Assembly: GCF_007827045.1 (NCBI RefSeq)
Contig: NZ_RPFW01000004.1
Span: forward strand, 1-64,000
Direction: 5' to 3'
Origin: Trebonia kvetii
GTDB taxonomy: Bacteria; Actinomycetota; Actinomycetes; Streptosporangiales; Streptosporangiaceae
DNA: 64,000 nucleotides
Shown: piece after piece, positions 1-8,643 of the stretch
Numbering within the stretch: position 1 is the first letter of the stretch
Layout: every line of letters begins with the position of its first letter
The notes under the pieces: model-generated
The model's database searches: none
What the model was told of the DNA's origin: nothing
The model's input: only the letters and a program-made list of their open reading frames with translations
Translations under genes and position numbers: made by a program

Positions 1-2
1 TG

Positions 3-893
3 CTCATCGACGAGTGCTGGCGGGGCCGCCGGTGGGTGGTCGAGACGGACATCGCTTCCTGCTTCTCGGCAATCCCGCACGAGGGGCTCATGGAGGCGGT
101 GGAGGAACGGATCTGCGACCAGCCGGTCCTGAAGCTCCTGCGCGCGATGCTGCGCGCCGGGGTAATGGAAGACGGCCAGGTCCGCCGGGAGGCGTCCGGG
201 ACCGCGCAGGGCGGGGTGATCAGCCCCGTCATGTGCAACGTCTACCTGCACCGGCTTGACCGGGAATGGGATAAGCGCGACGGGGTTCTGTGCCGCTATG
301 CCGATGACCTGGTCGTGATGTGCTGGTCCCGCAACCAGGCCGAGGCCGCCCTGGAGCGGCTGACCGCCCTGCTGGCCGCCCTGGGCCTGGAGCCCAAGGC
401 GGCCAAGACCCGCATCGTGCACCTGGAGGAAGAAGGCGAGGGCTTTGACTTCCTCGGCTTCCACCACCGGCTGGTGCGCTCGCGGGGGCTGAACGGGAAG
501 AAGCCGGTGACGTTCCTTGCCCGCTGGCCCGCGGACAAGGCCATGCAGCACGCCCGCGACCGGATCAGGGAACTGACCAGCCGGTCCCGGCTGCTGCTGG
601 ACCCGAAGCAGATCGTGGAGGACCTGAACCGGTTCCTGGGCGGCTGGGCCGCCTACTTCCGGTTCGGCAACTCCGCAGCCCGCTTCGAGAAGATCAGGAG
701 CTATTCGCGGATGCGCATGGCGCTGTTCATCAGCAAGCGCAAACGCAGGTCACGGGAGTTCGGCTGGTCGGTCGTTGCCTACCAGTCCTCCGACCAGCTC
801 GGGCTGATCACCTTGTCAGGAATCGTCGTCGACCCCAGGCCCTTCCGGGACTGGCGGGGAAAGCCGAATGCCGGCGGTGAACGGCGTCGGTGA
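3..893 (+). CDS. Group II intron reverse transcriptase/maturase, 5'-truncated by window edge
   Basis: Intron-encoded protein that reverse-transcribes the intron RNA and assists splicing. The frame is open to the window edge, so the N terminus lies outside and about 296 codons remain. Visible parts are RT block 4 (ASGTAQGGVISP), the catalytic RYADD block, a following FDFLGFHHR block and a basic thumb/maturase X domain (FLGGWAAYFRF). The stop codon overlaps the start of a canonical intron domain V, the expected arrangement for a group II intron ORF ending just before domain V. Retron and DGR reverse transcriptases are excluded by that RNA context. The family is certain; activity depends on the missing N terminus. 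Confidence 0.93.
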   Translation, partial: LIDECWRGRRWVVETDIASCFSAIPHEGLMEAVEERICDQPVLKLLRAMLRAGVMEDGQVRREASGTAQGGVISPVMCNVYLHRLDREWDKRDGVLCRYADDLVVMCWSRNQAEAALERLTALLAALGLEPKAAKTRIVHLEEEGEGFDFLGFHHRLVRSRGLNGKKPVTFLARWPADKAMQHARDRIRELTSRSRLLLDPKQIVEDLNRFLGGWAAYFRFGNSAARFEKIRSYSRMRMALFISKRKRRSREFGWSVVAYQSSDQLGLITLSGIVVDPRPFRDWRGKPNAGGERRR

Positions 894-924
894 GCCGTGT
901 GCGGGAGAACCGCACGCACGGTTC
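892..924 (+). ncRNA. Group II intron domain V
   Basis: A 33-nt hairpin directly abutting the maturase stop. The lower stem GAGCCGT pairs with ACGGTTC and the upper stem GTGCGG pairs with CCGCAC, with a 2-nt bulge (GC) on the 3' side and a purine-rich GAGAA loop. The AGC catalytic triad is at 893-895. This is the textbook domain V layout. The intron's 3' end lies a few tens of bases downstream, before the IS1380 fragment that begins near 1057. Confidence 0.88.
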
Positions 925-1056
925 GAGGCGGCGGGGACTGGAAACGAAGCAGACCTGGCCAAGGACACTGGGGTGGCACAACCGACCGGGAAACCGGCGG
1001 CCACGAAGGCCCCAAGTCCTAAAGCCAGCAAGCCACCGCGCCAGTCCCCGACCCTA

Positions 1057-1350
1057 CGCGTCCATGATCTGCTGGCCTGAGGTTTTCGGCTGGGGTTGAT
1101 TTTCAGGTTCCGGCCGTCCCTGGCGGCCCGGCTGTCGCGCCGGGTGGGCGGGGTTCCACGGCCCCGGGGTTGGTCCTTTCCGTGTCGCAGGGATGGTCCG
1201 GGCTGGTCAGCCGGACGGAGGGGCTGCAAGCGGCGACCGCGGCGGTGATATCGCAGGCCCAGGGCCATCGCTCGGCCAGGCGCAGCCGCAGGCGGCGGCC
1301 GCCGCGGACGAGTCGGCCGGCCACGGAGAACAGGCGCAGGCGGAGCCGTG
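1057..1350 (-). mobile_element. 3' fragment of an IS1380-family element
   Basis: This stretch is a diverged copy of 11293-11590, the 3' end of the larger IS1380-like element in the window. On the minus strand it encodes the last residues of the transposase (RLRLRLFSVAGRLVRGGRR, then LAERWPWA) followed by the 3' non-coding end. The rest of the transposase is absent and the homology stops abruptly near 1350, where an unrelated PKD-type coding fragment begins. It is a truncated, non-functional remnant. Confidence 0.75.
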
Positions 1351-2075
1351 TGACGCTGGGCGTCCGCGCCGGGCAGATGGTGACATTCGACCTCACGGGC
1401 AGCAAGATCGCGGCGCACCGGACGCTGCATTCCGTCGTGCTGGCCTTCGGGGACGGCTCAGACCTGAGGCTTACGAGGACCAGCGGCACGGCGTACCACG
1501 GGTACCGGAAGGTCGGCGTCTACCTGGCGACGCTCACGATCGTGGACTCGGCCGGGCAGAATTCGTCGGCCAGGCGAGTCGTGGTGGTCGGAGGGACTGC
1601 CAACCAGCTGCAGCTGAACAGCACCACGGTGCGGCTGGGGGCCTTGGCCATCGCCTCCATCGTCCCGCTCCGCCCGACGAGTGAGTCCCTCACGCTGGCC
1701 CACGACGTGGCCAAGCCGAAGGTCGGGCAGGTGCTGCTGGCCGGCCGGGGCAAGCTCGTGCCGGCCGGCCTGATCGCCGTGGTGCGGACGGTGACGTCGA
1801 GCTCCAGCCTCGATCATCGACCTGCCGGCACCGGGTTGCCGGAGGTTGTCAGTTATCTACAACAATCCAGGCCAGCCGGAATAGCAGCTGCCCCGATCGA
1901 GGAAGCCGTCACCATCCACCAAGCACGGGCTCAGGCGCGTCCCGCAGCATTCGCCGACAGTGATGGGAACTCGCTGAGATCAAGGCCGCTAACTAGTCGA
2001 CTCGAACGCAAGTGGTCGAAGCGCGCCGAACTGGACAATCTGTACACGTGTGCACTGCCACAGAGGGACCATTAA
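1351..2075 (+). pseudogene. PKD-like surface protein fragment fused to IS debris
   Basis: The open frame (formally open from 1170, but its first 60 codons are antisense IS1380 sequence) encodes a PKD-like beta-sandwich around residues 95-135 (VVLAFGDGSD...YHGYRKVGVYLATLTIVDSAG), the signature being FGDGS and a Y..xGVYxxTLTV strand. A second beta-rich stretch to about residue 215 follows, then a non-repetitive tail to the stop. No signal peptide, ribosome-binding site or native start is visible. It is probably the C-terminal end of a secreted or surface protein gene cut by the IS insertion. PKD domains mediate extracellular binding; the substrate is unknown. Confidence 0.45.
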
Positions 2076-2453
2076 TCTTGCGCGCCTACTCTGCAGGTCG
2101 GTCCTCTAGCTGTGGTTGCGGCGGAGAGCCGTGATCGCCCACCGCCTCGCCCCGCCACCCGCCGGACTACCCCAAGCAAAGGCCTGAAGGATCCCAAACA
2201 GCGAGGGCATAGCAGAGCGTGCCATCGCCCCGTTCACAGATCGAGCCGGCCAGGCGGCGCGTCTGTTCCGAACTGGATCGATCGGCGCGTTAGGAGCGCC
2301 AATCACGGCAGCGCGACATGCGATTCATGGTGACAGGAGGAGTTCTCCTGTCTGAATGCCCGCCCCGGCCCGGTGCGGGGACGACCGGCGGCAGGCAGCC
2401 GCCGCCGAAGCCGTGCGCCAGGTCATCGATGGCGGTGAACCCCGCCTGGCTGA
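2076..2453. other. Gap without a supported gene
   Basis: About 380 bases between the PKD fragment and the monooxygenase-like gene. Short open frames exist on both strands, but none has a ribosome-binding site, recognisable domain or convincing codon use. I see no repeat or RNA structure here. Confidence 0.4.
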
Positions 2454-2753
2454 TCACGGCTGCGCCGGCACGATCAGCTCGCGACCGCGGTAGAACCCCT
2501 CCTGCTCGCTCAGGACGTACGGAGCCATCGCCGCACGCCGGCGCGTCTCCTCCCACGATGCCCGCCATGCATCACATGCCTCCCGGGAGACCCACGACGA
2601 CACGCCGATGATCTCCTGCTCGTCGTCAGACCAGTATGCGTACGCGTGCAGCATGCCGTCGGGATGACGCTCGGGCCGCCAGAGCCGCTCGAAGTCAGCC
2701 AGCGTGCCTGGCTTGATCCGGCGCGTTGTCATCCAGACAAAGTTCTCCTCCAT
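2454..2753 (-). CDS. Antibiotic-biosynthesis-monooxygenase (ABM)-like small protein
   Basis: A 99-residue protein with the ferredoxin-like alpha/beta layout of the ABM superfamily: an N-terminal strand (FVWMTTRRIKPG), a helix (LADFERLW), a strand ending in YWSDDEQEIIGVSSW and a second helix (REACDAWRASWEETRRRAAM). ABM proteins are single-domain oxygenases or stress proteins that act as dimers in the cytosol; the substrate here cannot be told. A strong GGAGGAGG ribosome-binding site lies about 5 bases before ATG 2753, which fixes the start. It stands alone between IS remnants, with no operon partner. Confidence 0.6.
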   Translation of the reverse strand: MEENFVWMTTRRIKPGTLADFERLWRPERHPDGMLHAYAYWSDDEQEIIGVSSWVSREACDAWRASWEETRRRAAMAPYVLSEQEGFYRGRELIVPAQP

Positions 2754-3117
2754 CGCGGCCTCCTCCAGACCGGCGCGGGATGGCCGCCGCCGAGCCAGCC
2801 GACGGCCCCCCTGGGATGTCTGACCAATTATTCCTCGTGCCAGGTCAGCTAGGCAGGGGGGATCCGGACGCGGCCGTCACGCGGCCAAGGCCGGCGGCTG
2901 CGAGAGCTGCCGGCCTGGTGGACTAACGACGTCGCCGTCGCGGAGCGCGCTGTCGCCGCCGAGAAGGCCCCCGGCAACGGCCTTGCGTACCAGGCGCGCC
3001 CCGCGTTCCGGCGGCGCGTCCTGCTGGCAGGGGCGATCTGCGGGGCGGCCCTCCGGAGCCGGCGGCGGCCCGCGAAAGGGAAATTTGCCTCCGGCCATGC
3101 TCCCGCAGTGGCCAGAA
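2754..3117. other. Gap upstream of the ISAs1 remnant
   Basis: About 360 bases. It holds the ribosome-binding site and upstream region of the minus-strand ABM-like gene at its left end and presumably the left end of the ISAs1-type element at its right. No gene, tRNA or clear inverted repeat could be supported. Confidence 0.35.
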
Positions 3118-3120
3118 CTA

Positions 3121-4187
3121 GCATGTCTCGATCTCCTTGCCTAGGTCCAGGACCCTCGGAAGAGACGCGGCCACCAGCACGCACTGGCGGGGCTGCTGGC
3201 CGTGGGGATCTCGGCGGTGATCGCGGGGTCGCGGTCGTTCGCCGCGATCGGGCAGTGGGCCGCCGATGCCGGGCCGGGGGTGCTGGCCGGGCTTGGCGCG
3301 GCGCGCGGCCCGGCGGAGGAGTCCACCTTCCGGCGCGCGTTCGCCCTGGTCAGCGCTGATGTGCTCGACGGGGTTCTTGGTGCCTGGCTGTGGACGAGGG
3401 CGGTGCGGGCCGGCGGCCGGCTGGTGATCGCGATCGACGGCAAGACCGTCCGCGGGGCGAAGAGCAAGGGCAGGAAGGCCCCGCACCTGGTAGCGACGCT
3501 GGCGCACGGCATCGGCGCGGTGCTCGGCCAGGTCGCCGTGGACGAGAAGTCGAATGAGATCCCCGCGGTGCAGGACCTGCTCAGGGCGTTCGCAAGCCTC
3601 GCCGGCGCAGTCGTCACGATCGACGCGATGCACACGCAGACTGACACGGCGAAGATCATCCTCGGCCGGGGCGCCGACTACGTGATGACCGTCAAGGGCA
3701 AGATGCCCACCTTGTACCGGCAGCTGAAGAAACACCCCTGGGCCGCCGTCCCCGCCGTCTCGGCCGTGAGCACGGACCACGGCCGCAGGGCCCGCCGACG
3801 ATCAAGGCCGCGCTGGCGCCGGCCTGGATCGAGTTCGAGGACGCCGCCCAGGTCGCGCAACTGCGCCGCACGGTCACGAAGAACGGCAGGAAGACCGTCG
3901 AGGTCGTCTACCTCATCACCAGCGACCGCAGCGCCGACCCGGCCACCCTGGCCGCCTGGGTCCGCAGCCACTGGGAAATCGAAAACCGCCTTCACTGGGT
4001 CAGGGACGTGAGCTATCAAGAGGACAAATCGCTGGTCAGGACCGGCAACGCGCCCCGCGTGATGGCATCGCTGCGCGGCCTGGCCATCAGCCTGCTGCGC
4101 CTGGACGCCCACACTAACATCGCCGCCGCCAACCGCCACTACGCCCGCGACCCGCAGCGCGGGCTACATCTTCTTCAGACCGCATGA
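3121..4187 (+). pseudogene. ISAs1-family transposase, broken by a stop and a frameshift
   Basis: DDE transposase of the ISAs1 group. Readable parts in order are the N-terminal helix region (DPRKRRG...HALAGLLAVGISAVIAG, from 3151), the catalytic stretch IAIDGKTVRGAK, the second acidic motif VVTIDAMHTQ, and, in another frame, the C-terminal HWEIENRLHWVRDVSYQED plus GLAISLLR. Two lesions are visible: an in-frame TAG at 3142 where the family normally continues into DPR, and loss of one base near 3803, where the frame moves from one ending in RRAR to one beginning TIKAALAPAWIEF. Full-length ISAs1 transposases are about 370 residues, which matches the summed length, so the copy is nearly complete but dead. 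Confidence 0.85.
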
Positions 4188-4207
4188 ACGACTTGCAGGG
4201 ATCAGAT

Positions 4208-5359
4208 CTAGTTGGCCACGGACACCACGGGATCGTGTGGGGTCACGGAGAGTTTTTGGAGTGCCGGGGCCGGCTGGCGGGTTCGGGGGCGCCGGCTGTT
4301 TAGTGCCGTGGAGCGGTCGCGGTTGATCCACCAGAAGCTGAACCCGGCGAGGGCGAGGGCGAGGGCGAGGTAGATCGCGGTCTCGGCCCACTGGAAGGCC
4401 CAGTAGCGGCTCGCGGGCTGGTAGGTCACCGTCTGCCGAAGGTGAAGGCTCTCGATGTAGTCGTTGCACGCCCGGGCCGCGGCCGGTGACGGGGGGACCG
4501 GCGCAGGGCCCGGCTGGCTCGCCGGGCCGGCGCAGGGCCCGGCTGGCTCGCTGGAGGAGGCGCGGCCGTCCGAGGTGGTGAGCTGGCTGGAGGAGATGAC
4601 CCAGGCGCCGGGCGGGGCCGCCGCCGACCCTGGTACCAGGGACAGATGCCCGTTGGAGGCTCCCACTGCGGGCATATCGGCGATCGATGCCAGGCTGAGC
4701 GTCGAGGTGGCCTGGACGGGCGGGATGAGGTGGGGCCGCACCAGGACGGGGAAGGCGATGATGACGGCGGTGAAGACGGCGAGGGTGACGGCCATCGCGG
4801 GCAGGGTGCGGCGGATGAGGAGCCCGGCGGTGACACCGAGGGCGAACGCGAACGCCGCGTACCCGGCCGGCGCGATGCCCGTGTGGAAGCTGCCGGACGT
4901 GAACGGGGTATAGCCCGGGTCCGCCTTGTGGATGGGGCTGGACCACCAGTTCACCATGAGGCTGAACAGCTCGCCGGCGGCGATGGCGGCCGCCCCGGCG
5001 ATGGCGAGCTTGGCGGCCAGCCAGCGGACGCGGGTGACGCCCTGGGTCCACGCCAGGCGGAAGGTGCCGGTCTCGAACTCGCGGGCGGCCAGCGGCGCCC
5101 CCCAGAACATCCCGATCAGGCCCGGGACGGCGAGGCCGGCGGCGTTCAGCGAGTTGGCCACGTCGAGGTAGCCCTGCGAGGGGAAGGTGTAAGTGAACAT
5201 GTGCGCGCAGTTGCCCTGCTGCTTGCAGATGGCGGCGGCGGCGTAGTAGGCGTGGTTGAGCTGGATCCCGGTCACCAGCAGGACGGCGCCGGCGATGGCC
5301 AGCACGCCGGCGCCCGCCAGGGCCTGGGTGCGGAACCGGGTCCAGGCGAAGCGGATCAT
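4208..5359 (-). CDS. ABC-2 type transporter permease
   Basis: A 383-residue integral membrane protein, the membrane partner of the ATPase encoded immediately upstream. Hydrophobic segments are near residues 14-35, 72-92, 112-135, 165-188, 193-212 and 330-350, the six-helix pattern of ABC-2 permeases. A large external loop of about 110 residues before the last helix contains Ser/Pro/Ala-rich sequence and a tandem PAGPCAGP/AGPASQPGP stretch. The start codon overlaps the ATPase stop by 4 bases. The GntR-ATPase-permease order matches YtrA-type operons that respond to envelope stress or antimicrobial peptides. The exported substrate is unknown. Confidence 0.85.
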   Translation of the reverse strand: MIRFAWTRFRTQALAGAGVLAIAGAVLLVTGIQLNHAYYAAAAICKQQGNCAHMFTYTFPSQGYLDVANSLNAAGLAVPGLIGMFWGAPLAAREFETGTFRLAWTQGVTRVRWLAAKLAIAGAAAIAAGELFSLMVNWWSSPIHKADPGYTPFTSGSFHTGIAPAGYAAFAFALGVTAGLLIRRTLPAMAVTLAVFTAVIIAFPVLVRPHLIPPVQATSTLSLASIADMPAVGASNGHLSLVPGSAAAPPGAWVISSSQLTTSDGRASSSEPAGPCAGPASQPGPAPVPPSPAAARACNDYIESLHLRQTVTYQPASRYWAFQWAETAIYLALALALAGFSFWWINRDRSTALNSRRPRTRQPAPALQKLSVTPHDPVVSVAN

Positions 5360-6252
5360 GATGCGATCTCCAGTCCGGGCCGGTCGGCGCGCGCAGCGTC
5401 GCCCGGCTGGCTCATGTAGGCGAGGACCATGTCCTCCAGGCTGACCGGCCGGACGGTCCAGGCCGGGTCGAGGACCGGGCCGGAGGTGCGGACGAGCAGC
5501 GTGCTCTGCTTGCCGGCGTGGCTTTCCTCGATGACGTCCCAGCTCACCGGGAGCGTGCAGTGATCACAGCGGGGACCGGACAGCCGGTGGTGCGTCGCCA
5601 GCAGTTCCTCGGTCTCCCCGGCTAGCCGCACCCGGGAGGCGGTGAGGACGACGAGGTAGTCGCAGACCCGCTCGATGTCGGCGATCAGGTGCGAGGACAG
5701 CACGACGCTGACCTGCTGCTCGGCGACGGTCTCCATGAGGTCCCGCAGGAACTCCCGCCGTGCGAGGGGGTCCAGGCTCGCGACCGGCTCATCCAGCAGC
5801 AGCAGCTCGGGCCGCTTGGCGACCGCCAGGGTGAGGGCGAGCTGGGCGCGCTGGCCGCCCGACAGTGACCCGGCCCGCTGCCGGAGGTTGAGGCCAAGGT
5901 CGCTGATGCGGCGCTTGGCGAACTCGGTGTCCCAGCCCTGGTTGAGCCAGGCGCCCATGCGCAGGTGGCCGGCGACGGAAAGCCCCGCGTAGACCGGCGC
6001 GTCCTGGGCGAGGAAACCGAACCGGCCGAGCTGCTCCGGGGTGCCGGCCGGCCGCTCGCCCAGGACGCTGATGCTGCCCGAGTCCGGTTCCAGCAGCCCG
6101 GCGGCCAGTTGCAGCAGGGTGGTCTTGCCCGCGCCGTTCGGCCCGACCAGCCCGGTCACCCGTCCGGCGGGGACCGCCAGGGTGCAGTCGGCGAGCGCCC
6201 ACCGCCGCCCGTAGCGCTTGCCGAGGCCGCTGGCCTCGATGACAGTGGTCAC
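5356..6252 (-). CDS. ABC transporter ATP-binding protein
   Basis: A 298-residue cytosolic ATPase that powers the permease at 4208-5359. It has Walker A GPNGAGKT at residues 37-44, signature LSGGQ near residue 132, Walker B LLLLDEP with the following D-loop SLD, and a switch histidine in SSHL. The C-terminal part carries a CDHC motif around residue 235, whose role is unknown. It overlaps the GntR gene upstream and the permease downstream by 4 bases each, so the three genes are one translationally coupled operon under the operator at 6653-6668. Confidence 0.93.
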   Translation of the reverse strand: MTTVIEASGLGKRYGRRWALADCTLAVPAGRVTGLVGPNGAGKTTLLQLAAGLLEPDSGSISVLGERPAGTPEQLGRFGFLAQDAPVYAGLSVAGHLRMGAWLNQGWDTEFAKRRISDLGLNLRQRAGSLSGGQRAQLALTLAVAKRPELLLLDEPVASLDPLARREFLRDLMETVAEQQVSVVLSSHLIADIERVCDYLVVLTASRVRLAGETEELLATHHRLSGPRCDHCTLPVSWDVIEESHAGKQSTLLVRTSGPVLDPAWTVRPVSLEDMVLAYMSQPGDAARADRPGLEIAS

Positions 6253-6641
6253 GCCACTCCCTCCGTGAAGCAGTTTCGGACCGCGGTCCGGTAGATCGAT
6301 TCGATGTCGTCGGGTCCCAGGCCCGCCGACCGCGCCGAGCGCAGCAGGTCGGTCATGGCGGCGAGGATCCGCCGCTGCGCGGCGGGGTCGGTGGCGGGCA
6401 GCGACCGGATGACGAACGTCCCCATGCCGGGCCGGCCCCGCACCAGGCCCTCCCGCTCCAGGTCGCGGTAGGCCTTGAGCACCGTGTTCGGGTTGATTGC
6501 CAGCCTGGCGACGACCTGCTGCGCGGTCGGCAGCCGGTCGCCCGGGTCCAGCAGGCCGAGCCGCAGGGCGTCGCGGACCTGCTGGACCAGCTGGAGGTAG
6601 GTGGCGACACCCGAGGTGGGGTCGAGCTGGAACTCGATCAC
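6249..6641 (-). CDS. GntR-family (YtrA-like) transcriptional regulator
   Basis: A short GntR repressor of about 130 residues with only the winged helix-turn-helix and a small dimerisation tail, as in the YtrA subfamily. The DNA-binding domain reads YLQLVQQVRDAL...VVARLAINPNTVLKAYRDLEREGLV, with the wing RGRPGMGTFV. Two GTG codons compete: 6645-6647 has GGAAGG directly against it, while 6639-6641 leaves six bases after GGAAGG and yields the family-typical MIEFQLD start, so I chose 6641. The regulator precedes its ABC transporter and probably represses the whole operon through the palindrome just upstream. Confidence 0.88.
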   Translation of the reverse strand: MIEFQLDPTSGVATYLQLVQQVRDALRLGLLDPGDRLPTAQQVVARLAINPNTVLKAYRDLEREGLVRGRPGMGTFVIRSLPATDPAAQRRILAAMTDLLRSARSAGLGPDDIESIYRTAVRNCFTEGVA

Positions 6642-6652
6642 AATCACCCTTC

Positions 6653-6668
6653 CACTAATTGGTTAGTG
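6653..6668. promoter_or_regulatory. GntR/YtrA operator palindrome
   Basis: CACTAA at 6653-6658 and TTAGTG at 6663-6668 form a perfect 6+4+6 inverted repeat immediately upstream of the GntR-ABC operon. YtrA-type regulators bind such sites to repress their own operon. It is AT-rich against a very GC-rich background, which supports a regulatory role. Confidence 0.65.
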
Positions 6669-7300
6669 AAAGAGGGTATCCGTCGTGGCCGCCCGGCGCA
6701 AGCACTCGCGCGCGGACCCGGGAACAGGGTCCGGCCCAAGTAGCAGCCTCGACACGCAACAGCAGCCGCCGTACCGTTGCGGCACCGGGAAACGCAGGGA
6801 CAACGCGCGGCACCCAGGCTGATCAGCGCGATCGGTGCGAGTGGCCAACTACCCGAAGACTGGCCAAGCAGTGGCCAGATACACCGGCGAGTGGCCAGAT
6901 ACGTGCGATCCTTACACGACTTTGCCGGGTCCCTGCCTGGAGGGGAACCACGCAGAACTGGAGTATTTGCGTCCAAGCGCCAGGCCGTGGTACTGGTGAC
7001 GTTGACGGAAATATCCGCCGATAGGCGCGACGGCTGCTTCACGGCAGAGCTGCCTGAGGTCGGCACAGAGCCGGGCGATCTGGGTGCCCATAGTCGACCG
7101 CGAATACCCTTCTCATGCCGCATAGCAGGTATTACGCGAGCGGGTTCACGAAGTCGTAAACCGGGCGAAGTTACCTAATACAGTACTAATTACTTAGCGC
7201 ACGAGTTGTGCAACTTTTAGTTAAACGTTGGCTATCAGCATGTCTTATGCATCAGTCGCTTACTGTTGAGCGCTTACTCATGCCGCGATGAGGAACGTCT
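6669..7300. other. Gap with an AT-rich stretch next to the IS110 element
   Basis: About 630 bases without a convincing gene. The left part presumably holds the promoter of the minus-strand GntR operon. From about 7165 to 7275 the sequence becomes markedly AT-rich, with runs such as TACTAATTACTTAG, unlike its surroundings. This may be the pre-insertion flank or outer left end of the IS110 element. No protein domain was recognised on either strand. Confidence 0.4.
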
Positions 7301-7409
7301 GCCCATGGTTCCCGTCCGGTTCTGAGCCGCGCCGATTCGGCAGGGAGGATGTTCGTATGCCTCGGCCCTGCTTCCGCGGGTTTGTGCTGGTACCGGCGTA
7401 GGTTCGGGG

Positions 7410-7487
7410 CTGGGACCCGGCCTGACCCGCGATTCGGCTGACGCCGCGCCTGGCTGTCTTTCTAACGATCCGTCGGCCGGGTCCCAG
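7410..7487 (+). ncRNA. Structured IS110 left end, candidate bridge RNA region
   Basis: In the 300-base non-coding region before the IS110 transposase, 7410-7422 (CTGGGACCCGGCC) is perfectly complementary to 7475-7487, giving a 13-bp stem around a 52-nt loop. A second hairpin follows at about 7529-7549 (CCGGCCT, then AGGCCGG). IS110-group elements are known to encode a structured bridge RNA in the left non-coding end that guides target and donor recognition. The position and folding fit, but the RNA boundaries and guide loops are inference. Confidence 0.45.
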
Positions 7488-7602
7488 TTCGGGCACCCAC
7501 CGGCGCAGCCGGCTGATCTGCCCGGCCTGGGCTAGAGGCCGGGGTTCACGGGTCCGACGGCCAGCAGGTGCGTGCCATCCCTTAACCGAGAAAGGGACGG
7601 CT

Positions 7603-8643
7603 ATGACCATCGTAGAAGAAAGAACCGCGATTACCGGCGGGGTCGACACTCACTCTGAAGTGCACGTCGCCGCGGCGCTCGATCCTGTCGGCGGGCTGCT
7701 CGGGACGCGGGAGTTTCCCGCGACGGCGGCCGGGTATGCGGCCCTGTTGTGCTGGCTCGGGACGTTCGGGGACGTCGCCCTTGTCGGCGTGGAGGGCACC
7801 GGCAGCTACGGCGCCGGCCTGGCCAGGTACCTCGCGGCCCGCGGCGTGCGGGTGGTGGAGGTGGACCGGGCCGACCGGCAGGACCGCCGCCGCAAGGGCA
7901 AGTCCGACCCGCTGGACGCGGTCAGCGCCGCCCGCGCCGCCTTGTCCGGGCGGGCAGCCGGGATGCCCAAGGGCCGCGACGGGGCGGTGGAGGCGATCCG
8001 GGCGCTGATGGTCGCCAAGCGAAGCGCCCGCAACGAGCGCACCCAGGCGATCAACCAGGCCCGGGCCCTGATCCTGACCGGCCCGGACCAGCTGCGGGCC
8101 CGGTTCGCCGGGCTTCGTGCGGCCGCCCTGGCGGAGGCGGTCGCCGCCTTGCGGCCGCGCCCCGGCGACGTCGCTGATTACGCGGTCCGCACCGCGCTGC
8201 GCGAGCTCGGCCGGCGCATCGGGTTTCTCGACGCCCAGATCGAACGGCTGGATGACCTGATCATCCCGCTCGTCACCATCCGCGGACCCGGCCTGCTCAG
8301 CCTGTACGGCGTCGGCCCGGACACCGCCGCCCTGCTGCTGATCGCGGCCGGGGACCACCCGGAGCGGCTGCGCAGCGAGGCCGCCTGGGCGCACATGTGC
8401 GCCGTCGCCCCCATCCCCGCCTCATCAGGCAAGACCAGCCGCCACCGGCTCAACCGCGGCGGGAACCGCGAAGCGAACCACGCCCTGTGGCGCATCGTGA
8501 TCACCCGGATGAGCGCGCATCCCGCCACCCGGGCCTACGTCCAGCGGCGCACCGCCGAGGGACTGTCCAAAAAGGAGATCATCCGCTGCCTGAAGCGTTA
8601 CGTCGCCCGCGAGGTCTACCCCTACCTGAGACCCGGCGCCTGA
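7603..8643 (+). CDS. IS110-family transposase (DEDD recombinase)
   Basis: An intact 346-residue transposase, the normal length for the family. The N-terminal RuvC-like DEDD domain shows D15 (GGVDTHSE), E64 (GVEGTGSYG) and D102/D105 (KSDPLDA). The C-terminal Transposase_20 domain carries GPGLLSLYGVGPDTA and the serine-containing PIPASSGKTSRHRLNRGGN motif that provides the catalytic serine. The start ATG at 7603 has AAGGGA about 6 bases upstream. Flanking non-coding ends are structured and share sequence (7420-7487 and 8637-8732). This is the only mobile element in the window that looks potentially active. Confidence 0.94.
   Translation: MTIVEERTAITGGVDTHSEVHVAAALDPVGGLLGTREFPATAAGYAALLCWLGTFGDVALVGVEGTGSYGAGLARYLAARGVRVVEVDRADRQDRRRKGKSDPLDAVSAARAALSGRAAGMPKGRDGAVEAIRALMVAKRSARNERTQAINQARALILTGPDQLRARFAGLRAAALAEAVAALRPRPGDVADYAVRTALRELGRRIGFLDAQIERLDDLIIPLVTIRGPGLLSLYGVGPDTAALLLIAAGDHPERLRSEAAWAHMCAVAPIPASSGKTSRHRLNRGGNREANHALWRIVITRMSAHPATRAYVQRRTAEGLSKKEIIRCLKRYVAREVYPYLRPGA

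Noticed and set aside
1..924. Retron or diversity-generating retroelement
   Set aside because: Domain V directly after the reverse transcriptase stop identifies a group II intron; no msr/msd or template/variable repeat pair was seen.
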